Part shown: positions 1-7,633 of the stretch, piece after piece
Position numbering within the stretch: position 1 is the stretch's first letter
Layout of the letters: every line of letters starts with the position of its first letter
Source: an uncultured Bacteroidales bacterium
Lineage (GTDB): Bacteria; Bacteroidota; Bacteroidia; Bacteroidales; UBA932
NCBI GenBank assembly: GCA_946410455.1
Contig: CAMKAJ010000001.1
Location: forward strand, 1 to 54,335
Length of the DNA: 54,335 nt
Direction: 5' to 3'
Made by a program: the position numbers and the translations under genes
Notes under the pieces: model-generated
What the model saw: only the letters and a program-made list of their open reading frames with translations
Databases searched by the model: none
Told to the model about the DNA's origin: nothing

Positions 1-65
1 TTCTTGCAGGCAAAATGCATAACTGCGTGATTTACTGCGATTTAGCCGCCAGCGGAACTCACGTC

Positions 66-308
66 GTCCCATTCTGCTGCGGGGGTAGGAACGGAAACTG
101 GACTTTTTGCTCCCGCCGTCCCATTCTGTTGCGGGGGTAGGAACGAAAACCGGCTTTTTTGCGCCCACCGTCCCATGTTGCTGAGAGGGTAGGAACGAAA
201 TCCGGCTTTTCTGCACCAGCCGTCCCATGTTGTTGCGGGGGTAAGAACGGTATCCGGCGTTTCTGCTCCCGCCGTCCCATTCTGCTGCGGGGGTAGGAAC
301 GGAAACCG
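66..308. repeat. Repeat family A, array 1: five 52-bp tandem units
   Basis: Units begin with GTCCCAT at 66, 118, 170, 222 and 274, exactly 52 bp apart, and differ from one another by a few substitutions. Each has the form CCGTCCCA, about 15 bp, then TAGGAACGG, so the two edges are imperfect inverted repeats. A C+T-rich spacer of about 20 bp ends the unit. Because 52 is not a multiple of three, reading frames across the array shift at each unit, so the long minus-strand ORFs here (42-437, 59-385) are not believable genes. The fifth unit breaks off near 308. Bases 1-65 hold nothing I recognise. Confidence 0.9.
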
Positions 309-328
309 CCGCGAAACGAAGGGGCGGA
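309..328. repeat. 20-bp long-range inverted repeat, left arm
   Basis: The 20 bases at 309-328 are the exact reverse complement of those at 878-897. Each arm abuts the end of a family A unit. The 100 bp between here and the next array (329-430) are GC-rich, hold no credible gene, and end in a GCGGCGGCGGTGCTGC tract that recurs near 894-909 and, slightly changed, near 720. Confidence 0.8.
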
Positions 329-430
329 GACGGTCGGAGGGGCTTGAAGCGAAGGGATAATTCCTCCCGAGACGAAGTCGCCCATCCGGCCGCTCCGTTC
401 CGCAGTCGCGGCGGCGGTGCTGCTCCCGCC

Positions 431-520
431 GTCCCATGTTGCTGAGAGGGTAGGAACGAAATCCGGCTTTTCTGCTCCCGCCGTCCCCAGTTGTTGTGGG
501 GGTAGGAACGGTATCTGGAA
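431..520. repeat. Repeat family A, array 2: two units
   Basis: GTCCCATG at 431 and a diverged GTCCCCAG at 483 start two further 52-bp units. The stretch 521-742 that follows is very GC-rich with no gene I can support. The distance from the unit at 483 to the next array at 743 is 260 bp, exactly five unit lengths, although the intervening sequence does not resemble the unit. Confidence 0.8.
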
Positions 521-742
521 AGGATCAGATTAAGGTCGCGGCTGGCGGCCTTTGTATCAGGCCGCCGGGCGCCAAGGCGGAATTCCGACAGCTAACAAAA
601 GGCGGCAACTTCTGTCCTCGGCAGAGTCCCCGGCAGCAGGCCGCCGGCGAGGAGAGCCCGCCATGCGGGTGTTGCTCGCCGCAGCCGGCGTGCCCGCAGC
701 CGCCGCGCCTGCCTCCCGCGCGGCGGCGGTGCCGCGCCCACC

Positions 743-897
743 GTCCCATGTTGCTGAGAGGGTAGGAACGAAATCCGGCTTTTCTGCTCCCACCATCCCA
801 TTCTGCTGCGGGGGCAGGAACGGAAACCGGCTTTTCTGCTCCCGCCGTCCCATGTTGCTGAGGGGGTAGGAACGGAATCCGCCCCTTCGTTTCGCGG
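743..897. repeat. Repeat family A, array 3: three units plus right inverted-repeat arm
   Basis: Units start at 743, 795 and 847, again 52 bp apart. The last runs into the 20-bp arm at 878-897, which is the reverse complement of 309-328. ORFs on either strand through 496-974 translate the repeats in shifting frames and contain no recognisable domain. Confidence 0.85.
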
Positions 898-924
898 CGG
901 CGGTGCTGCACTGGAATATCCTCC

Positions 925-1110
925 GGGATCACCAGACCCCTCCAGTGATCCCGAAACGGCAAAATACCGGGCAAACGGGATCACCAGACCCCTCCAGTGA
1001 TCCCAAATCCTGCCGAAAACCATCAACCGGGATCACCAGAGGTGGTATTTGATCCAGCGAATCACCAACCATAGCGGAAGTTTCCTCCCGTCCGAGCTGC
1101 GGGGAGTTTA
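925..1110. repeat. Repeat family B, copy 1: 52-bp palindromic units plus conserved tail
   Basis: GGGATCACCAGA starts units at 925, 977 and 1029, a 52-bp period. The first two units carry the palindrome GGGATCAC ... GTGATCCC (8-bp stem). The third changes to GGGATCACCAGAGGTGG and ends in GATCC. After it, about 55 bp of tail is shared with the second copy at 2675-2812. The two copies lie in direct orientation about 1.7 kb apart and flank the transposase remnant and the gene at 1695. Confidence 0.85.
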
Positions 1111-1208
1111 GTGCAGTTACTCTCCTCGCTCGCCCGAGGAAAACTTCCGCTGATGTCTGCTATACCTACTAACTGCTCTGCCAAATACCGAGGCTCCAGA
1201 AAGTCGCG

Positions 1209-1562
1209 ATGCCAGAGATGAATTTTGTGGAGGGATGGATGCATATTATCCGGGAAAGTTGTACATCTGCTGGTAAGCCGGAAGGGATGAACGAACGCTT
1301 CGACCGGGTGGTTGAAGCGGCGCGGTTGAAAACAGTTCCGGACAGCGAAAAGATGGACTACTTCAAATCTATGATTTCAGACAAAGAGAGGATGGCGTAC
1401 GGCGAGGATCGCTTTGCCGAGGGCCGGGCTGAAGGCCTTGCTGAAGGCGCGAGGAAAAAGCAAATCGAGATTGCATGAAAAATGGTAAAAGAATATGGCC
1501 AGTCGCCCGAGATAGCTGCTGCAATTACCGGACTGCAGACGTCCGACTTTATGGAATCCTAA
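1209..1562 (+). pseudogene. C-terminal remnant of an Rpn-family recombination-promoting nuclease/putative transposase
   Basis: The reading frame from 1209 gives an 89-residue product ending in the run EGRAEGLAEGARKK. This is the charged coiled tail typical of the Rpn (PD-(D/E)XK nuclease) putative transposases that are abundant in Bacteroidales. The frame meets TGA at 1476-1478. Reading on in the same frame gives 27 more residues (KMVKEYGQSPEIAAAITGLQ, then a short end) to TAA at 1560-1562, which matches the usual C-terminal helix of the family. The catalytic N-terminal nuclease domain, normally about 200 residues, is missing: the frame is closed upstream by TAA at 1170-1172. So the gene is both truncated and interrupted and should be inactive. 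Family assignment rests on the tail and the helix before it (residues 30-60). Confidence 0.7.
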
Positions 1563-1658
1563 ACGTGTACTGGTAGTTGAAGGCGCCGCAAGAGTGTCTG
1601 TAGATGGATTAAGAGGGGGTGTTAGTTCTTTCAGCTGACATTGCTCCGGAGGTGCCGG

Positions 1659-1689
1659 TTTGTTTCCTGTTAAATAATTGCTAACTTTG
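1659..1689 (+). promoter_or_regulatory. Bacteroidota-type promoter for the gene at 1695
   Basis: TTTG at 1659-1662, a 19-bp spacer, then TAACTTTG at 1682-1689 match the -33/-7 consensus (TTTG, about 19-21 bp, TAnnTTTG). The ATG follows only 5 bp after the -7 box, so the transcript would be nearly leaderless. Confidence 0.65.
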
Positions 1690-1694
1690 GGGTT

Positions 1695-2642
1695 ATGAAA
1701 AGAGTAGTTTTATTTTTTGCCGCCCTGGCGATAGTTGTTGGGGCCGCAGCCCAGACCACCAGTAAATCTAAGACCACAACATCTTCTTCCGGTAAGTCGC
1801 AGACAACCCAGGTGCAGACCAAAACCTCTTCTCAGAGCAAGTCGCAAGCAACTCAGGCGCAAACTAAAACAACACAGTCTAAATCATCGACTCAGACTAA
1901 ACAATCGACGACCCAGTCTCAGAGCAAGTCGCAAGGCAGCCCAAAGGGGAGTCAGGCCAATTCGCAGAGCGGCTCCCAGAATAAGTCGACTACAAACGCC
2001 AAACAGAGCGGTTCCCAATCTAAGTCGACCTCCAATAACAAACAGGCCGCAAATAGCAAGCAGGGAAGTACCCAGAACAAGCAAGCCCCTCAAAAGAAAG
2101 ACTCAAAAAAGGACGAGGAGAAGGACGATAACAAGAGGGATATCAATCACTTCAACATAGGTCTCTCCGCTGCACCGGGTCTTCATCTTTTTGTGAATAA
2201 CTACGGAAGAACTTCTGTCGCTGTGCAGATGAAGGCAGGAGCGAATTTAACTATTCCTGTCATTTTGCCAGACCTCTACATTCAGCCCGGAGCTCGGCTG
2301 GCTTTGCGTACCGGCGGCACTCATTATACCGGACAACTCAGCAATCTTTACCTTGAGGTTCCGGTTTTTGCCGGGTTTAATTTCCGTTTGGGTGACATTG
2401 CCCTTTTTGCAGAGGCCGGACCGTATGCTGGATTGCGCATAATTCCTTTTGTGCATGGAAGTTGGCACGCTGCCAGCTCTTGTCCAGTGTTTGATATCGG
2501 ACTTGGTATTAATGCAGGCGTTGAACTCAACAATAAAATCCGCCTTTCCGCAGGTTTCGATCGTGGTTTCATTTCTCCCTGCCACGACGATCACGCTCAT
2601 AACGGAGGCTTCTGGCTTACTGCAACTTACCTGTTGAGATAG
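1695..2642 (+). CDS. Secreted outer-membrane beta-barrel protein with a Ser/Lys/Gln/Thr-rich linker
   Basis: The 315-residue product begins with a signal peptide (residues 1-19, MKRVVLFFAALAIVVGAAAQ, cleavage after GAAAQ or close by). A low-complexity stretch follows (about 20-143), built of short KSQ/TTQ/KST-like repeats and ending in a charged Lys/Asp/Glu run. The C-terminal part (about 150-315) has alternating hydrophobic/polar strands with glycine turns and ends in TATYLLR, typical of small porin-like beta-barrel proteins of Bacteroidota. The function is not known; the linker could span the peptidoglycan or act as a flexible spacer. The gene stands alone between two copies of repeat B and next to a transposase remnant, so it lies in a rearranged region. 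It is preceded by a good promoter. Confidence 0.75.
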   Translation: MKRVVLFFAALAIVVGAAAQTTSKSKTTTSSSGKSQTTQVQTKTSSQSKSQATQAQTKTTQSKSSTQTKQSTTQSQSKSQGSPKGSQANSQSGSQNKSTTNAKQSGSQSKSTSNNKQAANSKQGSTQNKQAPQKKDSKKDEEKDDNKRDINHFNIGLSAAPGLHLFVNNYGRTSVAVQMKAGANLTIPVILPDLYIQPGARLALRTGGTHYTGQLSNLYLEVPVFAGFNFRLGDIALFAEAGPYAGLRIIPFVHGSWHAASSCPVFDIGLGINAGVELNNKIRLSAGFDRGFISPCHDDHAHNGGFWLTATYLLR

Positions 2643-2674
2643 CCGCAGCTTCCTCGCTCCCTCTCGCGCGACGG

Positions 2675-2812
2675 CCTTTCACCAGACCCCTTCCGTGATC
2701 CCAAAACCTTCCCAAAACCATCAACCGGGATCACCAGAGGTGGTATTTGATCCACCTAATCACCAACCATGGTGCAAGTTTTCTCCCGTTCGAGCTGCGG
2801 TGAGTATTAGAT
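2675..2812. repeat. Repeat family B, copy 2
   Basis: A decayed first unit (ending GTGATCCC at about 2702) is followed, 52 bp after its expected start, by GGGATCACCAGAGGTGG at 2727. The tail after it (GATCC, AATCACCAACCAT, CTCCCGT, CGAGCTGCGG) matches 1029-1110 with about ten substitutions. It lies just after the stop codon of the gene at 1695 and runs straight into the family D units. Confidence 0.8.
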
Positions 2813-2815
2813 TCC

Positions 2816-2931
2816 TGCCACGAAATCCATGACAGCGGTGTGTGGTGTATTTCGTGTCCGGGAAACCGCCGGAATCAGTCAAAACCCTGCCACGAAATCA
2901 ATGGGAGGTGGTTCTGGTGTATTTCGTTGCA
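2816..2931. repeat. Repeat family D, locus 1: two palindromic units 72 bp apart
   Basis: Units of 44 bp start at 2816 and 2888. Both open with TGCCACGAAATC and close with GTGTATTTCGT, so each can fold into a hairpin (stem CACGAAAT with ATTTCGTG-like partners). The same 44-bp unit with the same 72-bp spacing flanks the RAYT-like gene at 51924, nearly 49 kb away. Confidence 0.85.
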
Positions 2932-3128
2932 CTAATAGCCACCCGTCTCGCGCCCCTGGCCTAAGCCCACGCCTCGCCCCCCCGCCCAACACTGTAAGTT
3001 ACGGCTCACCGGGCCGTGTCGAAAATGTTGGAAAGAAATTTGGGGCGCATGTCGTAACTGCCGCAGAATATAGGCACTTAACAAAAAATTTCCGTGTCGA
3101 AAATAATTGAAAAATTTTCTAAAGACTA
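2932..3128. other. Intergenic leader region before rplP
   Basis: I see no gene in this stretch. It goes from C-rich (2940-2995) to A/T-rich (3080-3128). A 13-base motif, CCGTGTCGAAAAT, occurs at 3014 and again at 3092, 78 bp apart in the same orientation, just ahead of the promoter. It might be a regulatory or remnant element. Confidence 0.4.
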
Positions 3129-3158
3129 TTGCGGTTTGCAGAAAATTTACTATCTTTG
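3129..3158 (+). promoter_or_regulatory. Promoter of the rplP-rplQ ribosomal cluster
   Basis: TTG at 3129-3131, a 19-bp spacer and TATCTTTG at 3151-3158 fit the Bacteroidota consensus. Transcription would start about 3163-3166, giving an 85-nt leader before the rplP ATG at 3249. A promoter is needed here because the usual upstream ribosomal genes are missing. Confidence 0.7.
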
Positions 3159-3248
3159 CAGTCCCAAAAACTGGCTTGAAGCAACTTATAGTATTGATAA
3201 TCAGTCAGTTAAGGTTTTTAGGAAAAATATTTTTAAAGTAATACTACA

Positions 3249-3668
3249 ATGTTACAACCTAAGAGAACAAAATTTAGAAGGGAACAGAAGAACCGCATGA
3301 AGGGTAACTCCCAGCGTGGCAACCAGCTTGCTTTCGGTTCCTTCGGTATCAAGACCCTTGAAAATTGTTGGCTTACTGCGCAGCAAATCGAGGCTGCCCG
3401 CCAGGCTATTTCTCGTAGAATGAATCGTGAAGGTCAGATTTGGATTCGCGTCTTCCCTGTGAAGCCGATCACCAAGAAGCCTCTCGATACCCGTATGGGT
3501 AAAGGTAAGGGTGATCCCTATGCATTCGTTGCTCCTATCACCCCCGGCCGTATCATCTTCGAGGCAGAAGGCGTTTCTCTCGAGACCGCTAAGGAAGCAA
3601 TGCGCCTGGGCGCCAACAAGCTCCCCATCGCGACCAAGTTCGTCGTCCGCAGGGATTATGTTGAATAA
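3249..3668 (+). CDS. rplP: 50S ribosomal protein L16
   Basis: L16 binds 23S rRNA near the peptidyl-transferase centre and A site. The 139-residue product has the family start ([14 protein letters not shown]), the internal [10 protein letters not shown] block and the conserved RMGKGKGDP loop, and is of normal length. It is the first gene of the cluster here and is preceded by an 85-nt leader. In other bacteria it follows rpsC directly, but no rpsC or any earlier S10-cluster gene lies upstream in this window. Confidence 0.98.
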   Translation: MLQPKRTKFRREQKNRMKGNSQRGNQLAFGSFGIKTLENCWLTAQQIEAARQAISRRMNREGQIWIRVFPVKPITKKPLDTRMGKGKGDPYAFVAPITPGRIIFEAEGVSLETAKEAMRLGANKLPIATKFVVRRDYVE

Positions 3669-3686
3669 TTTAATGGAGAAAAGAAA

Positions 3687-3881
3687 ATGAAAGCAGCTGA
3701 AGCACGCGAAATGTCTGTAGCAGACCTGCGCGACCGCATCCAGATCGAGAAGAACAATCTCGACACCATGAAGATCAATCACGCTATTTCTCCATTGGAG
3801 GACACATCCAAGTTTAAGAAGACCCGCAAGGATATAGCTCTCATGATCACTATCCTCGCTGAAAAAGAAAAACAGAACTAA
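3687..3881 (+). CDS. rpmC: 50S ribosomal protein L29
   Basis: A 64-residue, two-helix protein beside the exit tunnel of the large subunit, where L29 helps dock signal recognition particle and trigger factor. The sequence shows the L29 pattern: MKAAEAREMS, then a central amphipathic helix and the KKTRKDIALMITILAEK helix. It lies 18 bp after rplP and 12 bp before rpsQ, the normal order. Confidence 0.96.
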   Translation: MKAAEAREMSVADLRDRIQIEKNNLDTMKINHAISPLEDTSKFKKTRKDIALMITILAEKEKQN

Positions 3882-3893
3882 AGCACAAGTCTT

Positions 3894-4148
3894 ATGGAAA
3901 GAAATCTTCGTAAGGAAAGAATAGGCGTAGTGGTCAGCAGCAAGATGGACAAGACCATAGTCGTGGCCGTCGAGCGTAAGGAGAAGCATCCCCTTTACGG
4001 TAAATTCGTGAAGAAGACCACCAAGTTCGTTGCACAGGACGATAAGAACGAGTGCGGTGAGGGCGATACCGTCCGCATCATGGAAACCCGTCCCCTGAGC
4101 AAGACCAAGAACTGGAGATTAGTTGAAATCGTAGAAAAAGCCAAGTAG
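3894..4148 (+). CDS. rpsQ: 30S ribosomal protein S17
   Basis: S17 is a primary 16S rRNA-binding protein of the OB-fold type. The 84-residue product has the signature start [19 protein letters not shown], then [14 protein letters not shown] and the [20 protein letters not shown] block that is diagnostic of S17. Length and position (12 bp after rpmC, 2 bp before rplN) are typical. Confidence 0.98.
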   Translation: MERNLRKERIGVVVSSKMDKTIVVAVERKEKHPLYGKFVKKTTKFVAQDDKNECGEGDTVRIMETRPLSKTKNWRLVEIVEKAK

Positions 4149-4150
4149 TT

Positions 4151-4516
4151 ATGATACAGCAGGAAACACGTTTACAGGTGGCCGACAACAGCGGTGCTAA
4201 GGAAGTCCTTTGCATCCGTGTACTTGGAGGTACTGGTCACCGTTATGCGACCGTTGGCGACAAGATCGTCGTCACTGTCAAGAGCGCCATCCCCGGTTCG
4301 GATGCCAAGAAGGGCACCGTATCGAGGGCAGTTGTCGTGCGCACCAAGAAGGAAATCCGCCGCGCTGACGGTTCCTACATACGCTTCGACGACAATGCTT
4401 GCGTTCTTCTGAACAACGCCGGCGAACTTCGTGGAACCCGTATTTTCGGCCCCGTGGCCCGCGAGCTCCGCGAGAATTATATGAAGATCGTTTCACTGGC
4501 ACCGGAGGTCCTTTAA
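4151..4516 (+). CDS. rplN: 50S ribosomal protein L14
   Basis: L14 sits at the subunit interface, where it contacts 16S rRNA and binds the silencing factor RsfS. The 121-residue protein opens with [19 protein letters not shown] and carries the conserved [10 protein letters not shown] and [14 protein letters not shown] blocks. It is of standard length. The ATG comes 2 bp after the rpsQ stop, so the two are probably translationally coupled. Confidence 0.98.
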   Translation: MIQQETRLQVADNSGAKEVLCIRVLGGTGHRYATVGDKIVVTVKSAIPGSDAKKGTVSRAVVVRTKKEIRRADGSYIRFDDNACVLLNNAGELRGTRIFGPVARELRENYMKIVSLAPEVL

Positions 4517-4528
4517 CCTATTATTATT

Positions 4529-4840
4529 ATGAACAGAATCAAGAAAGGCGACACCGTGTATGTCAATGCCGGCAACGATAAAGGTAAAACTGGCAAAGTA
4601 CTTTCTGTAGATACCGCTAAGCAGCGTGTTATCGTAGAGGGTATCAATATGGTCAGCAAGCACACCAAGCCCAATGCCAAGCAGCCCCAGGGCGGCATCA
4701 TCAAGCAGGAGGCTCCCGTTCATGTATCCAATCTCAACCTCATCGATCCCAAGAGTGGCAAGCCTACTCGCGTCGGTTTCAAGGTAGAGGATGGCAAGAA
4801 AGTCAGAATCGCTAAAAAATCTGGTGAGGAGATCAAGTAA
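4529..4840 (+). CDS. rplX: 50S ribosomal protein L24
   Basis: L24 is an assembly-initiator protein of the large subunit. The 103-residue product has the KOW motif at its start ([20 protein letters not shown], about residues 6-25) and the [20 protein letters not shown] segment that follows in L24. The gene lies 12 bp after rplN and 2 bp before rplE. Confidence 0.98.
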   Translation: MNRIKKGDTVYVNAGNDKGKTGKVLSVDTAKQRVIVEGINMVSKHTKPNAKQPQGGIIKQEAPVHVSNLNLIDPKSGKPTRVGFKVEDGKKVRIAKKSGEEIK

Positions 4841-4842
4841 TT

Positions 4843-5439
4843 ATGGCAAAGAAAACTAAAGAAGTTGAGGTTCAGGCTCTGCCTGCAGGATATGTTCCTG
4901 CCCTCAAGAAGGTTTATAAAGAGGAAATCGTAGATAAACTGAAGAAGCAGTTTAACTATACCACCGTGATGCAGGTTCCCAAGCTCGTGAAGATTACCCT
5001 CAACGAGGGTGTCGGCCAGGGTACCCAGGACCGCAAGATCGTAGAGGAGGCCGCCGAAGAGCTGTCTCTCATCACCGGTCAGAAGGCTCTCATCACCACT
5101 TCCAGGAAAGACGTTTCCAACTTCAAGCTCCGTAAGGGCATGACCATCGGAACGAAGGTTACTCTTCGCGACGTCAAGATGTACGAGTTCCTGGAGAAGC
5201 TCATCCGTGTTGCTCTCCCTCGTATCCGCGACTTCAACGGCATCGCCGAGAAGATGGACGGCCAGGGCAACTACACCCTCGGACTCAAGGAGCAGATCAT
5301 CTTCCCTGAGATCGACATCGACAAGAACCCCCGTATCCACGGCCTCGAGATTACTTTCGTCACGACGGCCCGCACCGATGAGGAGTGCCACGCTCTTCTC
5401 GCCGCGTTCGGTCTGCCTTTCAAGAAACATAACAAATAA
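4843..5439 (+). CDS. rplE: 50S ribosomal protein L5
   Basis: L5 binds 5S rRNA in the central protuberance and touches the P-site tRNA. The 198-residue product includes the L5 blocks KITLNEGVGQG, TGQKALITTSRKDVSNFKLR and LPRIRDFNGIAEKMDGQGNY. It is some 15-20 residues longer than the common form because of an N-terminal tail (MAKKTKEVEVQALPAG) before the usual start region. The ATG 2 bp after rplX is the only sensible start, so the tail appears real. Confidence 0.97.
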   Translation: MAKKTKEVEVQALPAGYVPALKKVYKEEIVDKLKKQFNYTTVMQVPKLVKITLNEGVGQGTQDRKIVEEAAEELSLITGQKALITTSRKDVSNFKLRKGMTIGTKVTLRDVKMYEFLEKLIRVALPRIRDFNGIAEKMDGQGNYTLGLKEQIIFPEIDIDKNPRIHGLEITFVTTARTDEECHALLAAFGLPFKKHNK

Positions 5440-5445
5440 GATACT

Positions 5446-5715
5446 ATGGCAAAAGAATCAATGAAAGCCCGCGAAGTAAAGCGCGCGAAACTGGTTGCTA
5501 AGTACGCAGAAAAGAGAAAGGCACTCAAGGAGGCCGGTGACTGGGTAGCACTCGACAAGCTCCCCAAGAACGCCTCTCCTGTCCGTCTTCACAACCGCTG
5601 CTCCCTCACCGGCCGTCCTAAGGGCTACATGAGGGCGTTCGGCCTGAGCCGTATCCAGTTCCGTGAGATGGCCTCTAACGGCCTGATCCCGGGTGTCAAG
5701 AAGGCAAGTTGGTAA
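5446..5715 (+). CDS. rpsN: 30S ribosomal protein S14, zinc-independent form
   Basis: S14 is in the head of the small subunit. The 89-residue product is the long, zinc-free type: it has a single cysteine (in [20 protein letters not shown]) and none of the CxxC pairs of the short type. The C-terminal blocks [20 protein letters not shown] and final SW are as expected. It sits 6 bp after rplE. Confidence 0.97.
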   Translation: MAKESMKAREVKRAKLVAKYAEKRKALKEAGDWVALDKLPKNASPVRLHNRCSLTGRPKGYMRAFGLSRIQFREMASNGLIPGVKKASW

Positions 5716-5734
5716 AAATTAAAAATTCAACGAT

Positions 5735-6130
5735 ATGACAGATCCTATTGCAGATTACCTCACCAGGGTTCGCAATGCCTACGCAGCAGGCAACAAGGTC
5801 GTGGAGATTCCTTCTTCCAAGATGAAGGTCGCCATCACCCAGATCCTTTGTGAGAAGGGTTACATCCTCAGCTACAAGGTAGTTGAAGGTACCCCTTTCA
5901 ATACAATCAAAATAGCCCTCAAGTACCATCCCCAGACCAAGACCGCCGCTATCAAGAAGATTGAGCGTATCAGCCGTCCCGGTCTGCGTCAGTACACCGA
6001 TGTAGAGAACATGCCCCGCGTCCTCAACGGACTCGGCATCGCCATCCTCTCTACGTCCAAGGGCATCATCACCGACAAGGAAGCCAAGGAGCTTGGCGTC
6101 GGCGGTGAAGTCATTTGCTACGTATATTAA
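5735..6130 (+). CDS. rpsH: 30S ribosomal protein S8
   Basis: S8 is a primary 16S rRNA binder of the platform and, in many bacteria, the translational repressor of this cluster. The 131-residue product starts MTDPIADYLTRVRNAYAAG and ends with the signature GLGIAILSTSKGIITDKEAK and GGEVICYVY. The ATG follows rpsN by 19 bp. I did not find an obvious S8-binding hairpin near rplE, so feedback control here is unproved. Confidence 0.98.
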   Translation: MTDPIADYLTRVRNAYAAGNKVVEIPSSKMKVAITQILCEKGYILSYKVVEGTPFNTIKIALKYHPQTKTAAIKKIERISRPGLRQYTDVENMPRVLNGLGIAILSTSKGIITDKEAKELGVGGEVICYVY

Positions 6131-6152
6131 TTAAACAAAACAGCACATTAAA

Positions 6153-6713
6153 ATGTCACGAATTGGTAAATTGCCTGTAAGCCTTCCGTCCGGAGTCAGC
6201 GTCCAGCTGCTCGACGGCAACGTGGTGAAGGTTAAAGGACCTCTTGGTGAGATGAGCCAGAAAGTAGATCCGGACATCAAAGTCACCGTTGAGGACAATC
6301 AGATCAAATTCGAGCGCCCCACCGATCAGCCTCGTCACCGCAGCATGCACGGTCTGTACCGCGCACTGGTGCACAACATGGTCGTTGGTGTGTCCGAAGG
6401 TTTTTCTACCCAGCAGGAACTGGTGGGTGTCGGTTACCGTGTAGCCGTACAGGGCCAGCTTCTTGTCTTCTCCCTTGGTTACTCACACGAAATCCAGCTC
6501 ATGCTTCCTGCAGAGGTCAAGGCCGAGATTCCCGAGGTTCGCAAGGGTGAGAATCCTCGTCTGGTACTGAAGAGCTGCGACAAGCAGCTTGTGGGCCAGG
6601 TAGCAGCCAAAGTGCGTTCATTCCGCCGTCCGGAGCCGTACAAGGGCAAGGGTATCAAGTTTGTTGGTGAGCAGCTTCGTCGCAAGGCGGGCAAGACTGC
6701 TTCCGCTAAATAA
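6153..6713 (+). CDS. rplF: 50S ribosomal protein L6
   Basis: L6 binds near the sarcin-ricin loop and the factor-binding site. The 186-residue product shows the two repeated L6 domains: the start MSRIGKLPVSLPSGVSV, RSMHGLYRALVHNMVVGVSE at the junction, and the C-terminal signature RPEPYKGKGIKFVGEQLRRK. Length is normal. Confidence 0.98.
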   Translation: MSRIGKLPVSLPSGVSVQLLDGNVVKVKGPLGEMSQKVDPDIKVTVEDNQIKFERPTDQPRHRSMHGLYRALVHNMVVGVSEGFSTQQELVGVGYRVAVQGQLLVFSLGYSHEIQLMLPAEVKAEIPEVRKGENPRLVLKSCDKQLVGQVAAKVRSFRRPEPYKGKGIKFVGEQLRRKAGKTASAK

Positions 6714-6728
6714 TAGGAGGACTGAATT

Positions 6729-7091
6729 ATGGCACTCAATAAAATCGCAAGAAGAAGAAGGATTCACTTCCGCATCCGCAAGCACGTCAACGGTACTGCC
6801 GAGCGCCCTCGTATGGTCGTTTTCCGCAGCAACAAGCAGATTTACGTGCAGGTCGTGGATGATCTCCAGGGCAAGACGCTCGTCGCAGCAGCTTCCAACG
6901 ACAAGGACCTCGCCGCACAGTGCAAGGGCAAGTCTGGTATCGAGGCTGCAGCAGTGGTCGGCAAGGCCATCGCAGAGCGCGCTATTGCCAAGGGTATCAC
7001 CACTATTTCCTTCGACCGTGGTGGATATCTTTTCCACGGCAGAGTTAAAAGTTTGGCAGACGCAGCCCGTGAAGGCGGTCTCATATTCTAA
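6729..7091 (+). CDS. rplR: 50S ribosomal protein L18
   Basis: L18 binds 5S rRNA together with L5. The 120-residue protein has the basic N-terminus ([20 protein letters not shown]), [18 protein letters not shown] and the ending [20 protein letters not shown] typical of L18. The start is preceded by AGGAGG at 6715-6720, one of few strong Shine-Dalgarno sites in this cluster; most genes here lack one, as is normal in Bacteroidota. Confidence 0.98.
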   Translation: MALNKIARRRRIHFRIRKHVNGTAERPRMVVFRSNKQIYVQVVDDLQGKTLVAAASNDKDLAAQCKGKSGIEAAAVVGKAIAERAIAKGITTISFDRGGYLFHGRVKSLADAAREGGLIF

Positions 7092-7102
7092 TCGTCAAGA
7101 CT

Positions 7103-7621
7103 ATGGCAAATACTAATGTTAAAAGAGTAAAGACCTCTGACCTTGAGCTTAAGGACAGACTGGTCGCCATCCAGAGGGTTACCAAGGTAACCAAGGGTGG
7201 ACGCCACTTCCGCTTCGCAGCTATCGTAGTTGTGGGCGACGAGAACGGTGTTGTTGGCTATGGTCTTGGTAAGGCCAACGAAGTCACTGCCGCTATCGCC
7301 AAGGGCGTAGAGGATGCAAAGAAGAACCTGGTTAAGATTCCCGTTATCAACACCACTATCCCTCACGAGCAGGAGGCAAAGTTCGGCGGTTCCCGTGTGT
7401 TCATGATGCCTGCAGCTCCCGGTACCGGTGTTAAGGCAGGTGGTGCTATGCGCGCCGTGTTCGAGTCTGCGGGTATCCAGAACGTCCTTGCTAAGTCCAA
7501 GGGCTCTTCTAACCCTCACAACCTCGTGAAGGCAACCGTTACCGCACTTATCCAGATGCGCGACGCCTATACTGTGGCCGGTCTCCGCGGTATTCCTATG
7601 AACAAGGTTTTCAACGGCTAG
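7103..7621 (+). CDS. rpsE: 30S ribosomal protein S5
   Basis: S5 lies at the mRNA entry channel and affects decoding accuracy. The 172-residue product has the double-stranded RNA-binding domain ([20 protein letters not shown]) and the C-terminal fold ([33 protein letters not shown]). Length is normal. It lies 11 bp after rplR. Confidence 0.98.
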   Translation: MANTNVKRVKTSDLELKDRLVAIQRVTKVTKGGRHFRFAAIVVVGDENGVVGYGLGKANEVTAAIAKGVEDAKKNLVKIPVINTTIPHEQEAKFGGSRVFMMPAAPGTGVKAGGAMRAVFESAGIQNVLAKSKGSSNPHNLVKATVTALIQMRDAYTVAGLRGIPMNKVFNG

Positions 7622-7633
7622 GAGGACACTATT

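Noticed and set aside
42..974. Long ORFs on both strands across the family A repeats
   Set aside because: They translate a 52-bp repeat whose frame shifts at every unit and consist of phrases such as FLPPQQNGTAGAE. There are no start signals or domains; they are by-products of a GC-rich repeat with few stop codons.
66..1056. Regularly spaced repeats that could suggest a CRISPR array
   Set aside because: The whole 52-bp unit is repeated, including the so-called spacers, which are similar to each other rather than unique. Units vary internally, and no cas genes are present.
2829..3110. 93-residue ORF between family D and rplP
   Set aside because: It is a translation of the palindromic units and C-rich filler. 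Composition and absence of any start signal argue against a gene.
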